Source: Actinomyces bowdenii
GTDB taxonomy: Bacteria; Actinomycetota; Actinomycetes; Actinomycetales; Actinomycetaceae
Length of the DNA: 64,000 nt
Reading direction: 5' to 3'
Assembly: GCF_017592395.1 (NCBI RefSeq)
Contig: NZ_JAGFOU010000014.1
Coordinates: 24,467 to 88,466 of the forward strand
Numbering within the stretch: the stretch's first letter is position 1; each line of letters starts with the position of its first letter. The position numbers and the translations under genes are program-made. The notes beneath the pieces were generated by a model that worked only from the letters and a program-made list of their open reading frames with translations, made no database searches and had not been told where the DNA came from. Positions 1 through 7,672 of the stretch are shown here, in pieces.

Positions 1-323
1 AAGGGATCAGGCGATGTCGGCACCCCTTGCCCCAGGCAGACCATAGGTACTGGTCGGCGCTGTCGGCACAGGCGGGGCCATAGGTGCTATCGGCAGACTC
101 CCCTCGTCGAACGCGGCAAGCCAGCGCGCGCTCCATCGGGAGGGTCACAGGCCGGCAGCGGTACGCCAGTAGGACCGAGAGCACTGGGAGACCCGGGTAC
201 TCCGGGCGGGGCGGCGTCCACCCCAAGCGCCAAAGACATGGAGAGCCCGGGAAGGCCACAGGCCCGGGAGGATGCAGGTACCAGTAGAAGTGCGCCGGCA
301 GGGCGGTAGAGCTGCACGTTGGG

Positions 324-398
324 CGACACTTCGCGACTTGGACGACACTTCGCGACTTGGACGACACCTACAAGGTACGTCCATTCCGCGAAGTGTCG
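324..398. repeat. tandem/inverted CGACACTTCGCG repeat
   Basis: An 18-bp unit beginning CGACACTTCGCG occurs twice in tandem (324-341 and 342-359). The reverse complement CGCGAAGTGTCG lies at 387-398 and could form a 12-bp stem with either copy. A partial copy of the motif recurs near 804-815. No gene is associated with it; it could be a regulator-binding cluster or a repetitive element. Confidence 0.6.
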
Positions 399-449
399 CA
401 CTTGTCGCGAAGCGACGTCCAACCGCACCGCACCCCACCAGCCCACAGC

Positions 450-753
450 GCTGCACATCTTCAGCCCTGCACGGGCGAGAACCGGCCTCAGGATCGGCGT
501 GATTCCAAGCCTCGGCCTGACGAGCGCCCCCTGAAGATGTGCAACAAGCACAGCGCTGCACATCTTCAACCTCACACAGACAAGAACCACCCCCACAAAC
601 GGCACGATTCCAGGCCTCGACCCGGCGAGCGCCCCCTGAAGATGTGCAACAAGCACAGCGCTGCACATCTTCAGCCCTGCACGGGCGAGAACCGGCCTCA
701 GGATCGGCGTGATTCCAAGCCTCGACCCGGCGAGCACCCCCTGAAGATGTGCA
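450..753. repeat. three-unit 105-bp array with GCTGCACATCTTCA ends
   Basis: Three units of 94 bp lie at 450-543, 555-648 and 660-753, so the period is exactly 105 bp. Each starts GCTGCACATCTTCA and ends TGAAGATGTGCA, so every unit has inverted-repeat termini, and the 11-bp junctions also sit inside palindromes. Units 1 and 3 differ at about four positions; unit 2 is diverged inside but keeps the termini. The same termini bound a second array at 13876-14054 with a different interior. Function unknown. Confidence 0.85.
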
Positions 754-980
754 GCAGAACGCCACCATCGAACCGCATCATCACGTGGCGGCAAGGGCGT
801 CACTTCGCGGAGAGCGCGGCGCCTGCAGGTGCCGTCCACATCGACGTGATGCCCGTGGTGATGACCACTGTGCGCCCCCGGGCCCACCGCCCCAGGGCCG
901 GCTGCGACCCGCGGCCGGGCCCTGCGGCGCGGGAGGCGCGCCGACGGCGGCGCGCGCTGAGCAGCCGACGCAACCGTGCT

Positions 981-2570
981 TCAGCTGCCGGGCGCCTCGG
1001 GCGAGCCGGTGCCGCTGTCCTCGTCACTGTCACTGCCGCCGCCGTGGCCCTCGCCACTGCCCTGCCCGCCCTGCGCGGGGCCGGCGCCGGGCTCCGCCGC
1101 CTCCTGCGCCGTCTCCCCCACCGCCTGGTCAGCGCCGTCCTGCGCCTGCCCGCCCTCGGCGGGCTGAGCGCCGGCCTGCCGGGCGCCCTCGGTGTACCCC
1201 AGGGTGCCGTCGAGCAGGGAGGCCAGGTCGGCGTCCATCTCGGCATCCATGTCCTGGGCCATGCGGCGCATGGTCAGGAAGTCCTCGGGATTGACCAGCT
1301 CGGCGGGGCTGGGCATGACATCGGGGTGCTCCCACAGGGCGTCGCGCTCGGCGATGCCCGCGCTGGCGCCCAGGTGGGTCCACAGCTGGGCCGCCTCCCG
1401 CGCCCGGCGCGGCCGGAAGGCCAGGCCGATGAGGCGGGCGAAGACCTGCTCGGCGGGGCCCCCGTGGGCGCGGCGCCGGCGGATCATCTCGGCCAGGGCC
1501 ATGGCGTGGGGCAGGTGGGGGGCCACCGCCTGGGCGGTGACCACCTCGACCCAGCCCTCGACCAGGGCGAGCAGGGTCTCCAGGCGCTCCAGGGCCTCGC
1601 GCTGCTGACGGGTCTCCTGGGGGGCGAACATGCCGCCCTCCAGAGCCGCGCGCAGCGCCTCGGGGTCATGGGGGTCCACCTGGGCGACGGCGGACTCCAG
1701 GGCCTCGGTATCGATGCGGATCTCCCGGGCGTAGGCCTCCACCGCCCCCATCACCTGGCCGCGCAGCCACGGGACGTGGGCGTACAGGCGCGCAGTGGCG
1801 GCCTCGCGCACCGCCAGGAACATGCGGGCCTCGGAGTCCTCGATCTCCAGGCCCTCGGCGAAGGCGGTGACATTGGCGGGCAGCAGGGCGGTGCCGGGCT
1901 CGCGCGTGAGGGGCAGCCCGGTATCGGTGGCGCCCAGGGCCTCGGTGGCCAGGGCGCCCACGGCCTGGCCCACCTGGAGCCCGAAGGCGGTGCCCGACAT
2001 GGTCCGCATGATGGAGCCCAGGGCGCCCATCTGCTGGGCGGCCTGGGCCATCTCCTCGGGCATCTGCCGGATCTGCTTCTCCAGCGTGGCGGACAGGGCC
2101 GCGGTGACGGCCTCGGCCACGGGGGCGCAGACCTCCTTCCACACCGGCAGGGTCCGCTCCACCCAGCCGCTGCGCGTCCAGGCCTCGCGCGCCCCGGGGG
2201 CGGGCATGAGCTCGGTGGCGGTGTCCAGCCACAGGTCGGCGACCTGGAGGGCCTGGCGGAAGGCCTCGGCCTGCGAGGCGCTGACCATCGGATCGCCATC
2301 CCGGCGCGCCTGCTGGAGGGCCAGATCCTGCCCCATGGCCCAGTTGACGGGCTCGGCCGGTGAGGCGTGGAACATCTGCTGGAACTGGGCGCGGATGGCG
2401 AGCAGCTGGCCGGGGCTGAGCTGCGAGACATCCGCCATCCCCGGCATCTGGGCCAGGGACTCGGGGTCGACGCCGGAGGAGCGCAGCGCCTGGACGGCGT
2501 CGGCGGCCATCTGCTCACCGAACAGGGAGGAGAGCATCCTCTCCAGCTCATCGAAGGGGTCGGCGCTCAT
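981..2570 (-). CDS. DUF2342-family zincin-like protein
   Basis: A 529-residue protein of the actinobacterial DUF2342 / zinc-dependent metalloprotease-like family (compare Rv3195). The recognisable core includes residues reading REAATARLYAHVPWL, then AVEAYAREIRIDTEAL, and a downstream GGPAEQVFARLIGL segment. The C-terminal 70 residues are a low-complexity Gly/Ser/Glu tail. I chose the start at MSADPFDELE because AGGAG lies just upstream; a 21-residue longer frame has no such support. It diverges from the PDZ-Lon gene at 2746, as in mycobacteria. Family assignment is firm, but catalysis is not: I see no HExxH motif, and enzymatic activity is only a family prediction. Confidence 0.85.
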   Translation of the reverse strand: MSADPFDELERMLSSLFGEQMAADAVQALRSSGVDPESLAQMPGMADVSQLSPGQLLAIRAQFQQMFHASPAEPVNWAMGQDLALQQARRDGDPMVSASQAEAFRQALQVADLWLDTATELMPAPGAREAWTRSGWVERTLPVWKEVCAPVAEAVTAALSATLEKQIRQMPEEMAQAAQQMGALGSIMRTMSGTAFGLQVGQAVGALATEALGATDTGLPLTREPGTALLPANVTAFAEGLEIEDSEARMFLAVREAATARLYAHVPWLRGQVMGAVEAYAREIRIDTEALESAVAQVDPHDPEALRAALEGGMFAPQETRQQREALERLETLLALVEGWVEVVTAQAVAPHLPHAMALAEMIRRRRAHGGPAEQVFARLIGLAFRPRRAREAAQLWTHLGASAGIAERDALWEHPDVMPSPAELVNPEDFLTMRRMAQDMDAEMDADLASLLDGTLGYTEGARQAGAQPAEGGQAQDGADQAVGETAQEAAEPGAGPAQGGQGSGEGHGGGSDSDEDSGTGSPEAPGS

Positions 2571-2745
2571 GGATCTCCTCTGGGCTCCTCTGGATCGTCC
2601 TCTCGGCTGCCTGCAACACCGGTATCCTCCCACACATTCCTCGACCGCCCCGTGAGCCCCGATGAGCCACCCATGAGCCCCCGTGAGCCCGGTGAGGCGG
2701 CCCGCGGCGCCACACCCCGCGCAGCGCTGCGTATCTCCCAGGAAG

Positions 2746-3975
2746 ATGCACCATGATGTGGTCGTGACCCACCCGGATCAGCCACCCTCGGACCAGGCCC
2801 CCACCCAGGAGCAGGCGGGATCGCCGCCCCCCGCCGGTGCCGGGCGCCCACGCGCGGCCCGGATGCGGCGCCGCATCCTCCTCCAGGCCACCGCCCTGGC
2901 AGTGGTCCTGGGGCTGATCATCGCGGCCTTCACCGTGCCGGTGGACAAGGTCATCGAGGCCCCCGGCCCCACCTGGAACGTCCTGGCCACCGGCTCCTCG
3001 GACTCGGCAGGCGCTGGCGGCGCCCCCCAGGAGGACCTGCTGACGGTCCGGGGAGTGGAGACCTACCCCACCGAGGGCGAGCTGCGGATGACGACGATCT
3101 CCCTCAACGGCTGCCCCGGCTACCCGGTGACCACGGCCGATGTCCTGGTGGCCCTGCTCTCCCGCGACAGCGCGGTGCTGGAGCGCGAGGCGGTCTGCCC
3201 CAAGGAGGTCACCGAGGAGGAGATCCGCGCCACCAACCAGGCCGCCATGACCAGCTCGCAGGACTCCGCCGTCGTCGCGGCCCTCAACGAGGTCGGGATG
3301 GCGGATCACCTGAGCCTGCAGGTCGGCGGTATCGCGCCGGAGCAGACCTCCTCCGACCTCCAGCAGGGCGATGCCCTCAAGGCCCTGACCCCCCAGGGCG
3401 GGCAGCGCACGGAGATCACCTCCTACACCCAGCTGCGCGACCTCATGGCCACGATCCCCGCCGGAACCGCGGTCTCCCTGGAGATCGAGCGCGAGGGGCA
3501 GGAGGCCACTGCCTCGCTGACCACCATCGAGAGCCCCGGGGGCACGGGCTCCCTACTGGGCGTCATGATCCACTTCGAGGTCAGCCCCGAGGTCGATGTG
3601 TCCTTCGCCCTGTCCGATGTGGGAGGCCCCAGCGCCGGCCTCATGTTCGCGCTGGGGATCGTCGATGAGATCACCCCCGGGGCGCTCACCGGCGGCCAGC
3701 GCATCGCCGGGACCGGCACCATCGCCCTGGACGGCACGGTGGGGCCCATCGGCGGCATCCGGCAGAAGATGGCCGGGGCCTCCCAGGCCGGATCCGACTA
3801 CTTCCTGGCACCGGCGGACAACTGCGGCGAGGTCGTGGGCCATGAGCCCGAGGGCATGGAGGTCTACGCCGTGAGCACCCTCCATGAGGGGGTCGAGACG
3901 GTCCGGGCCATCGCCGCGGGGAAGACCTCCGGCCTGGCCACCTGCCAGAATCCGAATCCGGTGGAGAACCGCTAG
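2746..3975 (+). CDS. PDZ and Lon (S16) domain membrane protease, YlbL-like
   Basis: A 409-residue protein with one N-terminal membrane span (about residues 45-65, preceded by Arg-rich sequence), a PDZ-like middle and a C-terminal Lon protease domain. The Ser of GGPSAGLMFAL and the Lys of GGIRQKMAGA match the Ser-Lys dyad of S16 peptidases. This is the YlbL/Rv3194c family: a membrane-anchored, extracytoplasmic serine protease without an ATPase domain. It diverges from the DUF2342 gene. The start is uncertain. ATG 2746 lies only 2 nt after AGGA, and GTG codons at 2758 or 2764 are possible alternatives. Confidence 0.88.
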   Translation: MHHDVVVTHPDQPPSDQAPTQEQAGSPPPAGAGRPRAARMRRRILLQATALAVVLGLIIAAFTVPVDKVIEAPGPTWNVLATGSSDSAGAGGAPQEDLLTVRGVETYPTEGELRMTTISLNGCPGYPVTTADVLVALLSRDSAVLEREAVCPKEVTEEEIRATNQAAMTSSQDSAVVAALNEVGMADHLSLQVGGIAPEQTSSDLQQGDALKALTPQGGQRTEITSYTQLRDLMATIPAGTAVSLEIEREGQEATASLTTIESPGGTGSLLGVMIHFEVSPEVDVSFALSDVGGPSAGLMFALGIVDEITPGALTGGQRIAGTGTIALDGTVGPIGGIRQKMAGASQAGSDYFLAPADNCGEVVGHEPEGMEVYAVSTLHEGVETVRAIAAGKTSGLATCQNPNPVENR

Positions 3976-4080
3976 CCGGTCAGCAGTCCGCGGCGACCCG
4001 GCCCACCGCGGGCGCGCAATCGGTGAGCGCTCCGGCCCCGCCTCCGCCGGGGCGCCGGCTGGGCCCGCCTCCGGCCCCGC

Positions 4081-4089
4081 TTATCCACA
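4081..4089 (+). other. single perfect DnaA-box match
   Basis: TTATCCACA matches the DnaA box consensus exactly and sits in the 293-bp gap between the Lon-domain gene and the cyclodehydratase-like gene. No second box or AT-rich unwinding region is nearby, so this is not an origin. It may be a titration or regulatory site, or chance. I see nothing else in this gap. Confidence 0.3.
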
Positions 4090-4268
4090 GCTTTTGCCAC
4101 AGGATCGGCCTCACCCGGGCGCTGCGGTGGCGGCTCGACGGCGCGCATGCCACGGTGAGGCCCAGGTGGCCGCAGTGCCGCGGTCACCGGGGCCCGCAGT
4201 CGTGCCGGGCCCCTGGGGCGCGCACCCGGAGGATGCGCGCACGGGCGAGGCCTGGGAGGGCAGTGGGT

Positions 4269-5225
4269 ATGAGGATCCGTGGGCACAGGGCCGTGCTGTG
4301 GCGCGAGCCGGGGGTCAGCCAGGTCGGCACGGAGACGGGGCGCACCACCATCGTCAGGGGCCTGAGCACAGCCGAGCAGCACTTCCTCGACCAGTTCCCC
4401 ACCGCGATGAGCAGGGGCGGCGTCTACCACCTGGCACGGCGCACCCAGGTGCCGGCCCCGCGCGCCCGCCGCATCGTGGAGGACCTGGAGGCCCACGGCG
4501 CCCTGGTGCGCAGGCCCGGGGCCGAGCCCAGCACCCCCGACGAGGTCTACTGGGACCGTCTCGGGGGTGACGCCCGTGCCCGTGGCCGCGCCCTGGGCTC
4601 GGCCACTGCGGCTATCTACGGCTCGGGCGCCCTGCCCCAGGAGATCGCGCTGTGGCTGGCCGAGGCCGGTGTGGGCACGATCCTGTCCCCCACCGCGCAG
4701 GACGACGGCCTGGAGGAACTCCTGGCCGCCCGCGCCCCCGCCGTGCGCACCCGCGCCGGCCTGGGGGCGCGCCCCGACCTGGTGGTCGCCGTCGAGCCCC
4801 ATGTCATCGATCCGCTGCGGGCCCGGCGCCTGGCCCAGGAAGGGCTGGCCCACCTGCCGGTGCTCGTGCGCGAGGTCAGCGTGCGGGTGGGGCCGGTCCT
4901 GGGCGAGGGGCTGTGCGCCACCTGCCTGGACCTGTGGGAGCGGGACGCCGATCCCTGCTGGCCCGCCCTGGCCACCCAGATGCGCACCCTGGCGGCCCCT
5001 GAGATCGAGCGGCTCCTGGCCCACCAGGCCGCCGCCCTGGCGGCCCGGGCCGCCATCGATGCACTGCTGGACTCCGCGGGCGCCTCCCCCGCCGCGCCCC
5101 AGGACGGCTCGGGCGAGCGCCTGCCGTGGAGCCGTCACAGCATCGAGCTGAGCGGCACCGACCCGCTGGGCCTGCGGCGCCGCTGGCAGCCCCATCCCGA
5201 GTGCCTCTGCGCGGCCCTGGCCTGA
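4269..5225 (+). CDS. cyclodehydratase-domain (ThiF/TOMM-like) actinobacterial protein, Rv3196-like
   Basis: A 318-residue protein whose C-terminal half resembles the short cyclodehydratase/ThiF-like domain used in thiazole/oxazole-modified peptide synthesis. It has a GPVLGEGLCATCLDLW segment with a CxxC pair, followed by a helical EIERLLAHQAAALAARAAIDALL segment. It lies between the PDZ-Lon gene and the UvrD helicase, the place Rv3196 holds in mycobacteria. No precursor peptide, dehydrogenase or other TOMM gene is nearby, so a housekeeping role is more likely than peptide modification. The start at ATG 4269 follows GGGAGGG at good spacing; the 82-residue upstream extension is low complexity and was dropped. 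Confidence 0.7.
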   Translation: MRIRGHRAVLWREPGVSQVGTETGRTTIVRGLSTAEQHFLDQFPTAMSRGGVYHLARRTQVPAPRARRIVEDLEAHGALVRRPGAEPSTPDEVYWDRLGGDARARGRALGSATAAIYGSGALPQEIALWLAEAGVGTILSPTAQDDGLEELLAARAPAVRTRAGLGARPDLVVAVEPHVIDPLRARRLAQEGLAHLPVLVREVSVRVGPVLGEGLCATCLDLWERDADPCWPALATQMRTLAAPEIERLLAHQAAALAARAAIDALLDSAGASPAAPQDGSGERLPWSRHSIELSGTDPLGLRRRWQPHPECLCAALA

Positions 5226-5309
5226 GGATCCTGCCCCCAGGGCCCCGCCCCCGCCGCGGCGCGCGGCCTGCCGGGCGCGGGCATGCGCCGGCTGGGGCCC
5301 TGGGGGTGC

Positions 5310-7436
5310 TCAGAGCGAGGCGCCGGTGCCCGAGCGCACCACGGCCAGCACATCGGCGCCGTAGTCCTGGAGCTTGGTGGCCCCCACTCCGCGGATGAGG
5401 GAGAGCTGGGGCAGGGTGGTGGGCCTGACCTCGGCGATGTCGCGCAGGGTGGCATCGGCGAAGACCGTGTAGGCGGGCCGCGAGCGCTCCTTGGCCACCG
5501 CGGCCCGCCAGGCCCTCAGCATCTCGAACAGGGCGAGGGTCTGCTCATCGGCGGTGGCCTCGAAGTCGGCGGCGGCCTGCTTGGCACGGGCCCGCTGGGA
5601 GGCGGCCGACTCGCCGCGCCCGGCGGGGCGGCGGCCGGCAGGACGCTCCTCGGGCCAGATGCCCTCCAGGAAGCGGGAGGGCTTGCGCGAGGCCCGGCCC
5701 CCGGCGCTGCGGGCGCGCGCGTAGGAGATGACCAGGTGCTCGCGGGCGCGCGTGACCCCCACGTAGAGCAGGCGCCGCTCCTCCTCGATGGCGGCCTGCC
5801 CCTCGGCCAGGGAGATGGGCAGCAGGCCCTCGCAGGCGCCCACGAGCAGGACGGCGTCCCACTCCAGGCCCTTGGCGGCGTGCAGGGAGGACAGGGTGAC
5901 GCCGTCGACGACGGGGGCGTTCTGGGCCTCGGCGCGCTCGCGCAGCTCGGCGTGGAGGGCGTCGAGGTCCGCGCCGCGGGCCGAGGCGAGCTCATCGGCC
6001 AGGACCACCAGGGCATTGAGGGAGTCCCAGCGCTCGCGCACGGCCCCGCGGGCGGCGGGGGGCTCGGCGCTCCACCCCTCCCGGGCCAGGACCATGCGCA
6101 CGTCCTGGCCCAGGTCACCGGTGAGGGACTCCTTCTCGGTGCGGGCGGCCCCCAGGATGACGGCCATGGCCCGCTTGACCTCCTCGCGCTCGAAGAAGCG
6201 CTCCCCGCCGCGCACGAGGTAGCCGATCTGGGCGGCGGCCAGGGCCTGCTCGATGACCTCGGACTGGGAGTTGGTGCGGTAGAGCACGGCGATCCGGCTC
6301 AGGGGCACGCCCTCGGAGCGCAGGCGCTGGACCTGGGCGACCACGCCCTGGGCCTCGGAGACGTCGTCGTCGTGGATCTCGTAGCGCACGGCGGGACCCG
6401 AGGGGCGCTGGGCCACCAGCTCCACAGCGCCGGTGGGCAGGCGCAGGCGCCCGCCGGAGCGCCGGGATCCGGCCAGGACCCGGTTGGCCAGGGAGACGAC
6501 CTGGGGGGTGGAGCGGTAGTCGCGGCTGAGCCTCACGGTGCGGGCGCCCTCGTAGCGGGTGGCGAAGCCGGTGAGGAAGGCGGGGGTGGCGCCGGTGAAG
6601 GAGTAGATGGTCTGGGAGACGTCCCCCACCACGCACAGCTGGCGGCGCCGCCCCAGCCACAGGTCGAGCAGGCGCTGCTGGAGGGGGGAGACGTCCTGGT
6701 ACTCGTCGACGACGAAATGCTTGTACTGGCCGCGCACCTGGGAGGCGATGTCGTCGCGGTCCAGCAGGATGCCGATCTGCAGGAGCAGGACGTCCTCGAA
6801 GTCGATGACGCCGCGCTCGGTCTTGGCCTCCTCGTAGAGGCGCAGGACCTGGGCGATGGTGTCCGGCTCCATCCCGCCGGCCGCGCCGGTGCGCCCGGCA
6901 GTGGTGGCCTTGATGGCGTAGTCCTCGGGCAGGGTCATGGTGACCTTGGCCCATTCGACCTCGGCGGCCAGGTCGCGCACGGTGGCGCGGTCGGTGGGCA
7001 GGCCCAGGCGCCGGGCGGCGGCCCCCACGAGGGGGGCCTTGTAGGACTGGATCTCGGGTCGGCGCCCACCGATGGCGGTGGGCCAGAAGTAGGTGAGCTG
7101 GCGCAGGGCCGCGGAGTGGAAGGTGCGGGCCTGGACCCCGGGGATGCCCAGGTCGGCCAGGCGCGAGCGCATCTCCCCCGCGGCGCGGGCGGTGAAGGTC
7201 ACGGCCAGGACCTGGGTGGGCTGGTAGGCCCCGGTGGCCACGCCGTGGGCGATGCGGTAGGTGATGGCGCGGGTCTTGCCCGTGCCCGCACCGGCCAGGA
7301 CGCACAGGGGCCCCTCCAGGTGCTCGGCGACCTCGCGCTGGTCGGGATCCAGGGCCTCCAGGAGGCTGGAGGCCGGCGCGGGCCCGGGCGGCGGGATCGG
7401 GGTGCGCGGCGCGGGGCGGGGGGCGGAGGGGGTCAT
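5310..7436 (-). CDS. uvrD2: UvrD/Rep superfamily I DNA helicase with HRDC domain (UvrD2-type)
   Basis: A 708-residue ATP-dependent 3'-5' DNA helicase. Walker A is AGAGTGKT (about residues 48-55). The helicase Ia segment VTFTARAAGEM, the Walker B-like VVDEYQDVSPLQQ, GDVSQTIYSFTGA, LSRDYRST and the C-terminal LHAAKGLEWDAV and LLYVGVTRAREHL motifs all appear in order. The last 70 residues form an HRDC-like domain, as in mycobacterial UvrD2 (Rv3198c). It acts in DNA repair and recombination. The start MTPSAPRPAP was chosen because upstream sequence falls into the intergenic hairpin repeat. It sits downstream of nudC on the same strand with a 236-bp gap. Confidence 0.93.
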   Translation of the reverse strand: MTPSAPRPAPRTPIPPPGPAPASSLLEALDPDQREVAEHLEGPLCVLAGAGTGKTRAITYRIAHGVATGAYQPTQVLAVTFTARAAGEMRSRLADLGIPGVQARTFHSAALRQLTYFWPTAIGGRRPEIQSYKAPLVGAAARRLGLPTDRATVRDLAAEVEWAKVTMTLPEDYAIKATTAGRTGAAGGMEPDTIAQVLRLYEEAKTERGVIDFEDVLLLQIGILLDRDDIASQVRGQYKHFVVDEYQDVSPLQQRLLDLWLGRRRQLCVVGDVSQTIYSFTGATPAFLTGFATRYEGARTVRLSRDYRSTPQVVSLANRVLAGSRRSGGRLRLPTGAVELVAQRPSGPAVRYEIHDDDVSEAQGVVAQVQRLRSEGVPLSRIAVLYRTNSQSEVIEQALAAAQIGYLVRGGERFFEREEVKRAMAVILGAARTEKESLTGDLGQDVRMVLAREGWSAEPPAARGAVRERWDSLNALVVLADELASARGADLDALHAELRERAEAQNAPVVDGVTLSSLHAAKGLEWDAVLLVGACEGLLPISLAEGQAAIEEERRLLYVGVTRAREHLVISYARARSAGGRASRKPSRFLEGIWPEERPAGRRPAGRGESAASQRARAKQAAADFEATADEQTLALFEMLRAWRAAVAKERSRPAYTVFADATLRDIAEVRPTTLPQLSLIRGVGATKLQDYGADVLAVVRSGTGASL

Positions 7437-7527
7437 CGGGCACAGCCTGCCACGATCCGACGACACGCTCGGCCCGGGCCCGCCGGCGGTGCCGGGCGCG
7501 CAGGGCCCGGTGGGACGGACCGCGGAT

Positions 7528-7588
7528 TGCGAGTGCGGGGTGCAGGATGCGAGTGCGGGGTACTCGCATCCTGCACCCCGCACTCGCA
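7528..7588. repeat. 26-bp perfect inverted repeat, hairpin family A copy 1
   Basis: Positions 7528-7553 and 7563-7588 are perfect reverse complements over 26 bp with a 9-nt loop. The arm reads TGCGAGTGCGGGGTGCAGGA and continues TGCGAG. A second copy at 23009-23067 differs at three arm positions, and each change is compensated on the other arm. The stem lies between nudC and uvrD2, which run in the same direction. It has no T-tract, so an ordinary terminator is not obvious. Confidence 0.9.
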
Positions 7589-7672
7589 TGGTGCGGCTGA
7601 GATGGCTCAGGGTCGGCGCAGGGCCCGTGCAGCGGGCCGGCGCTGAGCGGCGGAGGGCCGGTGCCCCGCCGC

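Larger units (their letters stand above)
1..980. other. gene-free region with dispersed repeats
   Basis: No open frame here looks like a real gene. The long frames on both strands run straight through tandem and inverted repeats and have no family resemblance. What the region does hold is an 18-bp tandem repeat with an inverted partner (324-398) and a three-unit palindromic array (450-753), both listed separately. It lies downstream of the minus-strand DUF2342 gene that ends at 981. Confidence 0.6.

Noticed and set aside
450..753. Possible CRISPR array
   Set aside because: Units are 94 bp with palindromic ends and 11-bp near-identical spacers; no unique spacers and no cas genes.
87..887. Open frame encoding repeated KMCSAVLVAHLQGALA-type units
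   Set aside because: The protein repeat is only the translation of the 105-bp palindromic DNA array; no start signal and no family.
357..2363. 668-residue open frame on the + strand
   Set aside because: It runs through the repeat array and then antisense to the DUF2342 gene; Gly/Gln/Leu-rich composition typical of GC-rich shadow frames.
4081..4089. Replication origin
   Set aside because: A single DnaA box with no cluster, no AT-rich region and no dnaA or dnaN nearby.
4269..5225. Thiazole/oxazole-modified peptide biosynthesis cluster
   Set aside because: Only one cyclodehydratase-like gene; no precursor, dehydrogenase or transporter, and its neighbours are conserved housekeeping genes.
5283..7646. 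787-residue + strand frame
   Set aside because: Exact antisense shadow of the UvrD2-type helicase, whose motifs are unambiguous.
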